Under the pieces are notes generated by a model that did not search any database, was not told the DNA's origin, and worked only from the letters and a program-made list of their open reading frames with translations. Positions 1-8,534 of a stretch of DNA of 64,000 bases are shown here, one piece after another; the stretch's first letter is position 1; each line of letters starts with the position of its first letter. The DNA is from Xanthomonas cassavae CFBP 4642. GTDB taxonomy: Bacteria; Pseudomonadota; Gammaproteobacteria; Xanthomonadales; Xanthomonadaceae. The DNA lies in assembly GCF_000454545.1 (NCBI RefSeq), contig NZ_CM002139.1, positions 5,067,634 through 5,131,633 of the forward strand, read 5' to 3'. The position numbers were made by a program, and so were the translations under genes.

Positions 1-57
1 CAGCGCCCGGAAACGGGCATGGAAGGACGGCTGATCGTAGATCCAAGTGCGTCATGA
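1..57 (+). CDS. C-terminal end of a gene entering from the left
   Basis: An open frame runs from the first base and ends with TGA at 55-57, giving 18 codons (QRPETGMEGRLIVDPSAS). The TGA overlaps the ATG of the next gene in an ATGA arrangement, the usual mark of translational coupling. That overlap is the main reason to believe both this fragment and the next start. The product cannot be named from 18 residues. It belongs to the mobile element that ends at the tRNA-Thr. Confidence 0.45.
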   Translation, partial: QRPETGMEGRLIVDPSAS

Positions 58-317
58 GCCGGATCGGCCAGTTCGCTGGCCGTTGCGACTACTTGATCAG
101 CGTTGCCCTAAACAGCGCGCGCGCTTGGATGCCGTCTGTGCCTGGCGCCTATCGATTCTCGTGCGCAGAGATTGGCTATCGGTCTATCGACGTGCAGGTG
201 CGTCGCAATGATGCCGATGTGCTTGTGGCCACCGCGCCCGGCCTGGGCACTGAAACGGTTAGCGGCATGCACCGGAAGCTGACGCGTGCGGAGTGGGAGG
301 TGGTCGATGTCGATTGA
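54..317 (+). CDS. hypothetical 87-aa protein of the integrated element
   Basis: A small protein with no recognised family. No membrane segment or signal peptide is visible. The residues are mixed charged and aliphatic, with a WEVVDVD end. The start is chosen because its ATG overlaps the stop of the upstream frame (ATGA), and its own end overlaps the next gene by 11 bases. The three genes therefore look like one compact phage- or island-type operon. Function is unknown. Such genes beside integrases are usually element-specific accessory or control genes, which is inference only. Confidence 0.5.
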   Translation: MSRIGQFAGRCDYLISVALNSARAWMPSVPGAYRFSCAEIGYRSIDVQVRRNDADVLVATAPGLGTETVSGMHRKLTRAEWEVVDVD

Positions 318-636
318 TGCTGCAGGCAAGGACAGCACCCTAGCCGCACTCGCGGCACTGATCGAGGGCGATCGCTGGCTCAATGCGGACGCCTGCGCGG
401 TGTACCTTGGCTTGATCGTGCCAGACGGCAAACCGAATGCCGGCCAGCCAAATCGGCGCGGGTTCCTCGAGCGGGTCTCATGCCGGCAGAGCTTCCCTGC
501 TGCGCTGGTGATCGGCAACGAGAAGAAATGGAAGAAGTCTGAGGTTGACCGTTGGGCGGAGGACGAACGCCGAATCAACCGAGCTGCCGAGCCAGCGAAG
601 ACGCTGGCTCGTTGTAGTAAATCATCAGCGATTTGA
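307..636 (+). CDS. small DNA-binding protein, probably excisionase-like
   Basis: A 109-residue protein. The central part (LNADACAVYLGLIVPDG, then EKKWKKSEVDRWAEDERR) resembles the winged-helix/MerR-like layout of excisionase and AlpA-type proteins: a short N-terminal helix that picks a row, then a W-K-x-x-x-V-D-x-W recognition end. The start at 307 is preferred over an in-frame start at 286 because a GGGAGG-like Shine-Dalgarno sequence lies just upstream. Its 3' end overlaps the 3' end of the convergent integrase by about 60 bases, so the two messages are partly complementary. The likely role is directionality of excision or element control. It could instead be a generic helix-turn-helix regulator. 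Confidence 0.6.
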   Translation: MSIDAAGKDSTLAALAALIEGDRWLNADACAVYLGLIVPDGKPNAGQPNRRGFLERVSCRQSFPAALVIGNEKKWKKSEVDRWAEDERRINRAAEPAKTLARCSKSSAI

Positions 637-1500
637 GGTCGCGATGACCAATGACCCGGGCCAGTTGCAGCACATCCAGCTTCTTGGAGAGGCGCCATAT
701 CGCCTCGGCCCGGCTGTCGTGAAAGTGGATGTCCCGGTGCTTCGTGGTATCGCGCACGCGGCGCCACAGTACGTCTCGGGTCGCGTCATCAAGCTGGAAG
801 ACCGGCCCAAATCCCAGCGGCAGCGCGCAGGATCTCGCACGCGCGCCGCGATAGGGGAACGTCCCGGGCGTCGCCATTCTTCGTCTTCGGCAGGTGGACA
901 TACTGCGCGTCGAGGTGGATGTTCGGCCAAGTCAGACCCAGGATTTCCCCAGACCGCGTTGCCGTCTCCGCCTGCAGCTTGTCCCAGACCCCAAATGCGC
1001 GCGCCAGCATCTCCACTTCCTCGTTGGAGATGCGCCGCGCCCTACCCTTTGGTGTCTTGGGCCAGCGCACATCCCGCATCGGGTTTTCCCGGATCCACCG
1101 CCAATCGCGCCTGGCCACCTCGAGCACGGCGCGCAGCAGGTTCATTTCCCTGGCCACAGTGCCTGGCTTCACCTTCGCCAGCCGGCTGTCCCGCCACGTT
1201 GCGAAGTCATCCGGCCCCAGTGCAGCAAGACGACGCAGGGCGATCGGCTCCCGTCGCAGTGACTTGACCCGCACAAGCTCCCACCGCGCCCCCCCCCCGT
1301 TCGGGAGCCACCTCCTCCTCGTAGCGGCGTAGAGCGGCGTCGAAGGTCTTGTCCGGCAGCTTCGTGCCGCGCAGCTCTGCCTCGCGCTCCAGCGCCCACT
1401 GGGCGGCCTCCTGGCGCGTTGCCTTGGTCGTAGAGTCGCGCACGCCGTCGACGTACACCTGCACTCGGTATTTGTTTCCGTTTCGCTGGATGCTGGCCAT
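575..1500 (-). pseudogene. tyrosine-recombinase integrase, broken by two frameshifts
   Basis: Three reading frames joined end to end give one phage-type integrase. The N-terminal part starts at ATG 1500 (MASIQRNGNKYRVQVYVDG), an Arm-binding domain. The core-binding and catalytic part includes TATRSGEILGLTW with the first catalytic Arg. The C-terminal part has FHDSR (HxxR box), VIGHRDLKS and the MIYYN tyrosine. The first break falls at a run of ten C at 1289-1298. The second lies near 825-835, where EILRA passes into LPLGFGPVF in another frame. All catalytic residues remain, so inactivation may be recent, or the C10 break could be a read error. The gene points away from the tRNA-Thr in the same orientation, typical of tRNA-targeting islands. 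Confidence 0.85.
1289..1298. repeat. homopolymer of ten C
   Basis: A run of ten C on the plus strand (ten G on the coding strand) lies inside the integrase gene exactly where the reading frame changes. Slippage at such a tract can switch a gene on and off or be a sequencing artefact. A second frameshift downstream in the same gene means that correcting this tract alone would not restore it. Confidence 0.8.
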
Positions 1501-1653
1501 GCCCGCATCGTATGGGGAATTTCTGGGGAGCGGGTAGGGCCAAACCGTTGCGATACCGGGCGCCCACGTTTTACACCGACCAGCTGAACCCCTTGCCGCA
1601 TGGGCATTTCCGGGCGATTGGGGCTTTGCGGGGGTGTTGCGCAAAGACCTTCG

Positions 1654-1729
1654 TGGTGCCGGCACCCGGATTCGAACTGGGGACCTACCGCTTACAAGGC
1701 GGTTGCTCTACCAACTGAGCTATGCCGGC
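1654..1729 (-). tRNA. tRNA-Thr (anticodon TGT)
   Basis: The minus strand reads GCCGGCATAGCTCAGTTGG and ends GGTTCGAATCC-type T arm then TGCCGGCACCA. The 7-bp acceptor stem (GCCGGCA with TGCCGGC) is perfect, the discriminator is A and CCA is encoded. The anticodon stem is CCGC/GCGG with loop CTTGTAA, so the anticodon is TGT (threonine). The integrase start lies 153 bases beyond the 3' end in the same orientation, so the tRNA 3' half is the probable attachment site of the element to the left. The full clover-leaf suggests an intact, functional tRNA. Confidence 0.95.
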
Positions 1730-1761
1730 AAAGGCAGGCGCGGTGCGCGCCGGTGCGCATT

Positions 1762-2610
1762 CTAGCGCAGCGCGGCGCACTCTAGCGACCGCTGGCGCGC
1801 TGCACCTGCGGCGCCCTGCAATGTCGCAGCCGCCACCGTGCTGCGCACATCGATCCACCAGCGCGACTGACCGCTGCCGCTGGGCACCAGCTGCGCCGGA
1901 AACCCTGCGCTCACCAGGCTCGCCTGGCGCCGCTCGGCGCGCTCGCGGCTCTGGTACTGCCCCAGTGCAACGGTATTGCCCTCGCCTTGGGCGATCACGT
2001 AATAGTCGCCGATGCCGGCGGCCGCAATCCGCTTGACCAGCGCCTGCGCCGCCGCGCGGTCGCCCACGTTGGGCAGCATCACCCGAAAGGTGCTGACGCC
2101 GGCGTCGGTGTCTTCGCGCACGCTGGCGCGACGCACCTGCCCCTGCAGCCGCGTCAGCGCGGCATCGGCGTCGCTGCGTGCCGTGTAGGGTCCGAGACTG
2201 GCGCAGCGCTCGGGCGCAGCCGGTGGTGCTGGAACCGCCGATGCCGGGGTGGCCGCGGCGGTGGCCGCGTCGATCGACGAAGCATCGCGCACGGGCAGCG
2301 CCGGCGTCCCGGCCGGCGGGGGAGCCGTCACGGCGCCTGGGTTGGCAGCGTTGGCTACAGCTGTACCCGCTGCAGCCGTCGCGGGCGCCGGCGTGCTGGA
2401 AGCCGGCATGGCGCCAGCCTCCGGTTGCGCTGCGGTGACCAGCGACGGCCGCGATACCCCGGTCGCCAGCATCGGCAACACCTCCAGCCGCGCCACGCCG
2501 GTTGGCTGCGGCGGTGCGGCCGGCAGTGCCGGCGGCGGCTGCATCGCCCACCACAACGCCACGCCGGTATTGAGGACGATCAGCACAACGATGAGCGCGC
2601 GTACGTACAT
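1762..2610 (-). CDS. SPOR-domain membrane protein
   Basis: A 282-residue protein. An N-terminal membrane anchor (residues about 4-22, RALIVVLIVLNTGVALWW) is followed by a long Pro/Ala-rich linker to about residue 155. A C-terminal SPOR domain follows (CASLGPYTARSDADAA ... YYVIAQGEGNTVALGQYQ). SPOR domains bind denuded septal peptidoglycan, so a periplasmic role in division or wall metabolism is likely. The topology fits a bitopic inner-membrane protein. It lies 9 bases after coaX and is probably the last gene of a birA-coaX-SPOR operon, an arrangement seen in related genomes. The tRNA-Thr follows closely. Confidence 0.85.
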   Translation of the reverse strand: MYVRALIVVLIVLNTGVALWWAMQPPPALPAAPPQPTGVARLEVLPMLATGVSRPSLVTAAQPEAGAMPASSTPAPATAAAGTAVANAANPGAVTAPPPAGTPALPVRDASSIDAATAAATPASAVPAPPAAPERCASLGPYTARSDADAALTRLQGQVRRASVREDTDAGVSTFRVMLPNVGDRAAAQALVKRIAAAGIGDYYVIAQGEGNTVALGQYQSRERAERRQASLVSAGFPAQLVPSGSGQSRWWIDVRSTVAAATLQGAAGAARQRSLECAALR

Positions 2611-2619
2611 GCCCGGATT

Positions 2620-3348
2620 CTAAGCGCAGGACGCATCGGTCGCCCAGGTCGCCAGGCCGTCCAGCACCAGTGCGGCGCGGAAGCTGGCATCGGGCAACAA
2701 CGGCAGCAACGGCGGCGCGCCACCGCCATGCGCCAGGAGTCGCACCGGCACGCCCAGGCTGCGTTGTGCGTGATGCAGGCTGCGCTCGATCAACGCCACC
2801 GCGGCGCCGTCGCAGCCGGAGGTCAAGGCATCGTCGGTGTCGTTGGCCAGCTCCACATAGTCGCCGCCGCTGGCCGGCAGCTGCACCGCGCGCGCATGCA
2901 GCGCCTCGCGCATGGTGGTGGGCGAGGCGGCGATGCGCCCACCATGGTGCTGGCCGTCGGCACCGAGCACATCGATGGTCAGTGCCGTGCCCACCCCGGC
3001 CACCAGCACCGGTGCATCGCCCCGCGCACCCAGCAAGGCCAGAAACCGATCCACGCCAAACCGGCTGGGGTCGGCGTAGGCGATGCGGATGCCGGCGCAG
3101 TCGGCCACGGTACGTGCGATGCGCACCTGCGCGAAACGCTCCTGCAGGCAGCCGATCATGCGCTGCGTCAATGCCGGCGCCGCCACGCTGGCCACGTAGG
3201 CAACGCGCCCGGATGGCAGCGCCGCCAGCGCGGCCGCATCCATCGCTTCGGCGCCATGTGCCCAGGCCTGCACCTCGCCTGCGCGGTTGCCGTGCAGCGG
3301 CGCGTACTTGAACCGCGAATTCCCCAGGTCGAACAACCACTCGCTCAT
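2620..3348 (-). CDS. coaX: type III pantothenate kinase
   Basis: A 242-residue protein for the first step of coenzyme A synthesis, ATP-dependent phosphorylation of pantothenate. It begins MSEWLFDLGNSRFKYA, with the DxGNSxxK phosphate-binding motif of the ASKHA fold that marks CoaX. VAGVGTALTIDVL, then HHGGRIAASP and TSGCDGAAVALIE, supply the other nucleotide and substrate motifs. Length matches the family. The ATG at 3348 overlaps the birA stop (ATGA, 4 bases), which fixes the start and shows translational coupling. Much longer upstream extensions of this frame are shadows of birA. Confidence 0.93.
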   Translation of the reverse strand: MSEWLFDLGNSRFKYAPLHGNRAGEVQAWAHGAEAMDAAALAALPSGRVAYVASVAAPALTQRMIGCLQERFAQVRIARTVADCAGIRIAYADPSRFGVDRFLALLGARGDAPVLVAGVGTALTIDVLGADGQHHGGRIAASPTTMREALHARAVQLPASGGDYVELANDTDDALTSGCDGAAVALIERSLHHAQRSLGVPVRLLAHGGGAPPLLPLLPDASFRAALVLDGLATWATDASCA

Positions 3349-4325
3349 GCAGGTCTCACGCTGACTTCTCCGGAGTGGAACAGCCGTTCGGTCTCGCCCA
3401 TCTGCACCCGCAAGGCGCCGTCGGCGGCCAGGCCCAGGGCGACGCCGCGATGCAGGCTGCCGGCCTCTTCCACCTGCACTGTGCGGCCGCGCAACACATC
3501 CAGCGCCGCATAACGGGTCAGGAATGCAGCCAGCCCCTGTGCTTCGAACAGGTCCAACGCCGGCAACAACGCCGACAGCACCGCAACCACCACGGTATCG
3601 CGCGTCACTGCGCGGCCGGCCAGGGTATCCAGGTCCACCCACGGTTGGTCGATGGTGGCCGCGGCCGATGGCGGCATATGCACGTTCAAACCCAGGCCGA
3701 TCACGGCGCGCGCGTTGCCCGCCATCTCCCCGCCGCCTTCGATCAGCAGCCCGCCCAGCTTGCGCTCGCGCGCCAGCAGGTCGTTGGGCCACTTCAGGCC
3801 GACATCGGCGAACCCGCAGCCGCGCAAGGCCTCGGCAACCGCCACGCCAACCGCCAGGCTCAACCCGGCCAGCTGCCCCAGCCCGCCGCTGAACCGGCGC
3901 GAGGCCGACAGGTAGATATGCGCGCCCAGCGGCGAGGTCCACTGCCGGCCGCGGCGACCGCGCCCGCCGGTCTGGCGCTCGGCCAGCAACACCTCCACGC
4001 CGCGCTCCGGTACCGCACGCGCCAACAGGCTGGTATTGGTGGATTCCAGCGTCCAGGCCACCTCCAGCGCCGCCAGCCCGGCGGCGGCGTCAGCGATCAT
4101 GGCGGCACGGATGCGCACGGGGTCCAGCAGGTCCAGCGGTGCAGCCAGCCGGTAGCCATCGCCAGCGCGTCCTTCGATCGCCACGCCTGCGGCGCGCAAA
4201 TTCTGAATGCGCTTCCACACCGCGGCGCGGGTCAAGCCCGCATCACGCGCCAGCGCATCGCCGGACAGCCGGCCGCTCGCAAGTTTGGCCAGCAACGCGC
4301 GGTCATCCACGGCAACGGTTCCCAA
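3345..4325 (-). CDS. birA: biotin-protein ligase / biotin operon repressor
   Basis: A protein of up to 326 residues. The N-terminal winged helix (LSGDALARDAGLTRAAVWKRIQNLRAAG) is followed by the ligase domain. ESTNTSLLAR, then AERQTGGRGRRGRQWTSP with the GRGRRGR biotinyl-AMP loop, and LKWPNDLLARERKLGGLLIE with KWPND, are the hallmarks. The C-terminal SH3-like domain (VEEAGSLHRGVALGLAADGALRV) completes the bifunctional form. It biotinylates AccB and may repress biotin genes. The start is uncertain: TTG at 4325 gives the longest frame, and GTG at 4310 is a good alternative five codons in. It is coupled by a 4-base overlap to coaX. Confidence 0.93.
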   Translation of the reverse strand: MGTVAVDDRALLAKLASGRLSGDALARDAGLTRAAVWKRIQNLRAAGVAIEGRAGDGYRLAAPLDLLDPVRIRAAMIADAAAGLAALEVAWTLESTNTSLLARAVPERGVEVLLAERQTGGRGRRGRQWTSPLGAHIYLSASRRFSGGLGQLAGLSLAVGVAVAEALRGCGFADVGLKWPNDLLARERKLGGLLIEGGGEMAGNARAVIGLGLNVHMPPSAAATIDQPWVDLDTLAGRAVTRDTVVVAVLSALLPALDLFEAQGLAAFLTRYAALDVLRGRTVQVEEAGSLHRGVALGLAADGALRVQMGETERLFHSGEVSVRPA

Positions 4326-4439
4326 ATCGATGCGCGAAAGTATGCGCCATGGCTTCCCGGCCGCCCAGCGCGGCTTGCGTGAGGGAGTGAAAACCGCGTT
4401 ATGATCGGCGACTCACGCCGCTTGCCCTGGATGTGGACG

Positions 4440-4718
4440 ATGCGCCGACTCACGGTTTGCCTGCTTCTGTTGTTGGCTCCGCTTGCCGCACTGGCATCGG
4501 ACCAGTTGACCGACGGCGATCATGACAGCTGCGTCAGTTCCAACTCTGTCGCACGTGGCAGGACTCCCAACGGCGAACCGGCCACACCGGCACGCACGCC
4601 GCCACAGCACAAGCCCGCACCTGCCACCGGCGGTGGTGGCAGCGATGGCGACGGCCTGTTTCCGCGCATGCGCATGATGCCGCGCTGGCACAGCTTCCTG
4701 CCGGGCATGTTCCGCTGA
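4440..4718 (+). CDS. small secreted hypothetical protein
   Basis: About 92 residues. A signal peptide (MRRLTVCLLLLLAPLAALAS) is followed by a short acidic stretch, a Pro/Thr-rich middle and a Gly-rich then Arg/Met-rich tail (FPRMRMMPRWHSFLPGMFR). In-frame ATGs lie at 4401, 4431 and 4440, and the last gives the cleanest signal peptide. It stops 11 bases before mtfA and probably shares its transcript. No family is recognised. The basic tail and small size suggest an envelope-located protein. Confidence 0.55.
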   Translation: MRRLTVCLLLLLAPLAALASDQLTDGDHDSCVSSNSVARGRTPNGEPATPARTPPQHKPAPATGGGGSDGDGLFPRMRMMPRWHSFLPGMFR

Positions 4719-4729
4719 TCCAGTGGGTG

Positions 4730-5491
4730 ATGCGCTGGTTGCGCCGGCCGCCGCTGGAGATTCCCGACGCGTTGTGGCATCCGGTCTGTACCGAGTGCGC
4801 CTGGGTGGCCGCACTGGATCCGCTGCGTCGGCAACGCCTGCGTGCACTGTCCGCGCAGTTCCTGCATCAGAAAACCATTTCGCCGGTCGATGGCCTGCAG
4901 CTGCAGCCCCGCGATCAGGTGTTGCTGGCAGCCACCTGCTGCCTGCCGCTGCTGAAGTTCGGGGCCGCCGGGTGGCGTGGCTGGTCGCAGCTGATCGTCT
5001 ATCCCGATGCCTTCCGCGTTCAGCGCACCCACATGGATGCGGCCGGCGTGATGCATGCCTGGGACGACGCCTTGATCGGAGAGGCCTGGGAACAGGGCCC
5101 GCTGATCGTCAGCTGGGCCGACGTGCAGGCAGACCTGCACGATCCGTGCGCCGGGTTCAACGTGATCGTGCATGAGATGGCGCACAAGCTCGATGCCCTG
5201 GATGGCGCGCTCGATGGTACGCCGCCACTGCCGCGCGAGCTGCAGCGCCGTTGGGCACGCGATTTCCAGCAGGCCTTCGATGCGTTCTGCCAACGTGTGG
5301 ATGCCGGCGACGACACCGAGATCGACCCGTACGCTGCCGAAGCGCCGGAGGAATTCTTCGCGGTCGTCAGCGAATACCACTTCTCCGCGCCGCAGGTGCT
5401 GGAACGCCTGATGCCGGCCGTGGCCGCACATCTGGTCGGCGTGTATGGGCCATCGCCGTTCGCGTCACCGCTAGCTGTGATCTCTCAGTAG
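4730..5491 (+). CDS. mtfA: MtfA-type zinc peptidase
   Basis: A 253-residue protein of the MtfA (DgsA/Mlc anti-repressor, M90) family. The zinc site is NVIVHEMAHKLD (HExxH), with a downstream glutamate region EAPEEFFAVVSEYHF as the third ligand region. LHQKTISPVDGLQL and LIVYPDAF are also typical. In enterobacteria MtfA binds the glucose repressor Mlc and has aminopeptidase activity; whether an Mlc partner exists here cannot be seen. The ATG at 4730 directly follows a GTG, either of which could start. Length matches the family. Confidence 0.9.
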   Translation: MRWLRRPPLEIPDALWHPVCTECAWVAALDPLRRQRLRALSAQFLHQKTISPVDGLQLQPRDQVLLAATCCLPLLKFGAAGWRGWSQLIVYPDAFRVQRTHMDAAGVMHAWDDALIGEAWEQGPLIVSWADVQADLHDPCAGFNVIVHEMAHKLDALDGALDGTPPLPRELQRRWARDFQQAFDAFCQRVDAGDDTEIDPYAAEAPEEFFAVVSEYHFSAPQVLERLMPAVAAHLVGVYGPSPFASPLAVISQ

Positions 5492-5600
5492 GTTGTTCAT
5501 CCGGGGCCGATCTGGAAGATGGGGGCTACCCCAGTGCGCGATGCATGCCGATTTCAACGCCCTGCGCGATCAACGGTCCTGCCAGCGGCGATCGGCGCCC

Positions 5601-6785
5601 CTACACCAGGCCAAGATCCCGTGGTGCCGCGCCCGGGAACACACGTTCCAGCTGCGTCGGCGAGAGCCCCCATAGCCGCTGCAGCACGCCGCCGAACAGG
5701 CTGCGGTAATTGGTCAGCACCGGATAATCGCGATTCTGCAGCAGCTGGGCCTGCTCCACTGCAACCTGTTCGCCCGCGATGCGCCCGCCGTGCACGCCGC
5801 CGCCCAACACCCAGTAGGTGGTGCCATGACCATGATCGGTACCCTTGCTGCCGTTCTCGCGGAAGGTGCGGCCGAACTCGGAAATCACCACCACCACGGT
5901 GTCGTTCCAGGCCGGGCCCAGGGCATCGGCGTACGCGGCCAACCCTTCGCCCAGGTTGCGCAGATTGTTGGCCAGACCGCCTGCGACACTGCCCTGGTTG
6001 GCATGCGTATCCCAGCCGCCGACATCGACGAAACCCAGGCGATACCGCTCGCGCATCAAGGTCGCCATGCGCCGGGTTTCATCGGCAAACGTGCGCGCAC
6101 TGGCGGCACCGCGCCCGGCCTGCTCCATCTCCTCGCGCAGCTGCGCGGTGACCTGCTGGCGCAACGCCAGGCCTTCGCGCGCCGCGGCCGCCAGCGGCGT
6201 GCTGTCGTACATCTGCGACAGGATCTGCGCCTGGCGCGCGTCCAGTCCGCCCTTGCCGATGCCCCTCAACGACACGTTGGGCAGATCGCTGCCGCCCTGG
6301 AAGGTCAGCGGCAGCGAATCGGTGAAGGCAATCGCCGGTACGCCACTGAGCACACCCGCCAGGCGCGCCATGAAACCGGAACGGTAATCACGATGCTTGC
6401 CGGCCTGGCCGGATTCGATATCGTCCTGGGTTTCGAAATGGCTGCGCGAGGTGTCGTCGGTGCCGGCGAACGGCACGAACGCCAGTTGCCGGCGCTGCCA
6501 CAGCGGCAGCAGCGCATCGCGCATCACCGGATTCAGACCCCACTGCGTATCCAGCGCGATGGCGCTACCGGGATTTGCAGGATCCGGCCGCGCGATCGCC
6601 AGCGTGGGCCGCGACTGGTAATAGAAATCGCTGGCATGCGGCACCAGCAGGTTATTGCTGTCGTAGCCGCCACGCAGGAACACCACCAGCAAGCGGGCAC
6701 TGTCGCGCGGGGCGGCAAACAGGCGGCCGGTCCACGGCAGGCTTGCGGCAGCGGCAGAGGCAAGCAAAAAGTGGCGACGTTGCAT
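5601..6785 (-). CDS. DUF1501 secreted protein
   Basis: A 394-residue protein of the DUF1501 (sulfatase/alkaline-phosphatase-like fold) family. The N-terminus (MQRRHFLLASAAAASLPW) resembles a Tat signal. LLVVFLRGGYDSNNLLVP, then GWDTHANQG and VVVISEFGRTFRENGSKGTDHGHG, give the metal-site residues of the superfamily. The start at 6785 has an AGGAGAA Shine-Dalgarno six bases upstream. It follows the DUF1800 gene by 41 bases. The two families are nearly always adjacent and are thought to act together outside the inner membrane, but the substrate is unknown. The frame stays open far upstream only by overlapping the DUF1800 gene. Confidence 0.9.
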   Translation of the reverse strand: MQRRHFLLASAAAASLPWTGRLFAAPRDSARLLVVFLRGGYDSNNLLVPHASDFYYQSRPTLAIARPDPANPGSAIALDTQWGLNPVMRDALLPLWQRRQLAFVPFAGTDDTSRSHFETQDDIESGQAGKHRDYRSGFMARLAGVLSGVPAIAFTDSLPLTFQGGSDLPNVSLRGIGKGGLDARQAQILSQMYDSTPLAAAAREGLALRQQVTAQLREEMEQAGRGAASARTFADETRRMATLMRERYRLGFVDVGGWDTHANQGSVAGGLANNLRNLGEGLAAYADALGPAWNDTVVVVISEFGRTFRENGSKGTDHGHGTTYWVLGGGVHGGRIAGEQVAVEQAQLLQNRDYPVLTNYRSLFGGVLQRLWGLSPTQLERVFPGAAPRDLGLV

Positions 6786-6826
6786 GAAGGTTCTCCTGCG
6801 GCGATGCCCACACCGCATGCGGTGAA

Positions 6827-8413
6827 TCAGCGATAGTTGAAATCCGGCGACGACAACAGGAAGCCATTCCACTCCGCCGGCGAGCGCGCCTGCTCCAGCG
6901 CCTGACGCGTCCCCGCCGACAACGACGGTGCCAACCAGCGATACGACGCACGCGTATCGATCTGCGTCAGTGCGGGAATCGGCGTGTCGGTATCGCCCTC
7001 GCGCCGGAACAATTGCTTGGGCCCGCTGCCCAGCGAACGCGCCACCTCGAACCGGCGTGCCAGTTGTCCAGAGCTGGTCCAGGCCTGCGATTGCAGCGAC
7101 CATCCATCCGGGGTGATGCGGCCGAACAACGGCTCGCCCAGTTGCTGCACCCAGCTGGCCATCGGGGCGGCATTGATCACCGGCTGGTCCTCGTAGGCCA
7201 GCCGCATCGCCGACACCACGAAGCGGTTCGGGTCCTTGAACTTGCGCGGTTGCGCCTGTGCAAATTCCGCAGACGCCAGCATGGTCTGCATGACCTTGGC
7301 GATATCGCCATCGCTGCGCTGGAACGTGCTGGCCATGCGCGCAACTAATGCAGGCGGTGGCGTGTCGCTGACGAAATACTCGGCCAGGCGCTGCGACACG
7401 AAATGCGCGCAGGCCGGCTGGCGCACCAGCAGGTGCACCGCCTGTTCGATCTCCTCCAGTCCGCCACCGGCAATGCGCTGGCCCAGCAGTAGCTTGTCGC
7501 CGGGCTGATGGCGCGCCGGATTGAACTCGAACAATCCCTTGCGCACCACTGGTGGCCGACCAGGCGTGGTCGCCGGCAGCGGCGGCACGCCCTCTGCCTT
7601 GACCGGCACCAGGCCAGCACCGGTGAGGATCAAGGCCAGCTGCTGCACATCCCGCTGGCTGTAGCCGCCATGTACGCCCAGCGTGTGCAGCTCCATCAGC
7701 TCGCGCGCGTAGTTCTCGTTGACCTTGTCCTTGGCGTTCTTGGCATTGTCCAGATATTCCAGCATTGCCGGGCTTTCCAGCGTGGCCATCACCAGATCGG
7801 CAAACTTGCCGGTGGCGTTGGGGCGGATCGCGTTCTCCATGTAATCGGCCGCCATCCACTTCACCCGTCCCTTGTCGGCATACACGCTGAAGTGATTGAG
7901 CCAGAACCACACCAGTTGTTCGCGCAGTTGATCCGGCGCGTACACCGCCCGCAACAGCTGGGCCTGACGCGCCTGGGTGAGCATCTGCCCGCCACGCGCC
8001 TGCCAGTCCTTGCGCAGGGCGGCCTTTTCGTCGCCATCGGGCATGCCCTGCAGGCGGATCTTGTCGGCCTCGTACCGGGTCAGCAGGGTCGCCAGGGGCG
8101 TATGCAGCGCATCGAACTGCTGCAGCTGCGTGCGGATGGGTGCCGGCAGAACGGCATCGTCGCTGGGCTGCAGCAGCAATGTGGCGTAGCGCTTGGGGCC
8201 GAGCCGCCGCAACCGGGTTGCGCTCTCGCCGTCCACACCGTAGGTGGCGCGCTGCAGCCAACGCGTCTGCGTTGCCGTCAGTGGTGTTTCGGCAGCGTGG
8301 CCGATGATGGCGCAGGCGCAGCCGGCAACCAGCACCGGCATGCGCCAGCGTCGTCGGCGCATGCCCGCGCAGCGCGCGTCCACGCCAGGTGCCTGTACAA
8401 CACGCTTGAACAT
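6827..8413 (-). CDS. DUF1800 secreted protein
   Basis: A 528-residue protein of the DUF1800 family. An N-terminal signal or anchor (MPVLVAGCACAIIGHA, after a basic stretch) precedes the domain core. LRRLGPKRYATLLLQP, then LREQLVWFWLNHFSVYADKGRV and KVNENYARELMELHTLGVHGG, are diagnostic, especially the W-x-N-H-F and NEN-ARELMELHTLG motifs. The start at 8413 is chosen for the GGAGA just upstream; an ATG at 8425 is possible. It is transcribed with the DUF1501 partner. The signal contains a Cys but no good lipobox. The biochemical role is unknown. Confidence 0.88.
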   Translation of the reverse strand: MFKRVVQAPGVDARCAGMRRRRWRMPVLVAGCACAIIGHAAETPLTATQTRWLQRATYGVDGESATRLRRLGPKRYATLLLQPSDDAVLPAPIRTQLQQFDALHTPLATLLTRYEADKIRLQGMPDGDEKAALRKDWQARGGQMLTQARQAQLLRAVYAPDQLREQLVWFWLNHFSVYADKGRVKWMAADYMENAIRPNATGKFADLVMATLESPAMLEYLDNAKNAKDKVNENYARELMELHTLGVHGGYSQRDVQQLALILTGAGLVPVKAEGVPPLPATTPGRPPVVRKGLFEFNPARHQPGDKLLLGQRIAGGGLEEIEQAVHLLVRQPACAHFVSQRLAEYFVSDTPPPALVARMASTFQRSDGDIAKVMQTMLASAEFAQAQPRKFKDPNRFVVSAMRLAYEDQPVINAAPMASWVQQLGEPLFGRITPDGWSLQSQAWTSSGQLARRFEVARSLGSGPKQLFRREGDTDTPIPALTQIDTRASYRWLAPSLSAGTRQALEQARSPAEWNGFLLSSPDFNYR

Positions 8414-8534
8414 GCGGCTCTCCATGCAACTGCCTGCAACCGGACCAGTATGGTCGTGCCAACGCGCGAGGCGTTAAACGGTTGTCGGAGCGTCGACCGC
8501 CATTGCCGAAGAGTTCATCGGCCCAGACCGGGCG

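Noticed and set aside
3349..3942. N-terminal extension of coaX upstream of ATG 3348
   Set aside because: It is translated from inside birA in another frame; the family start DLGNSRFKY fits ATG 3348.
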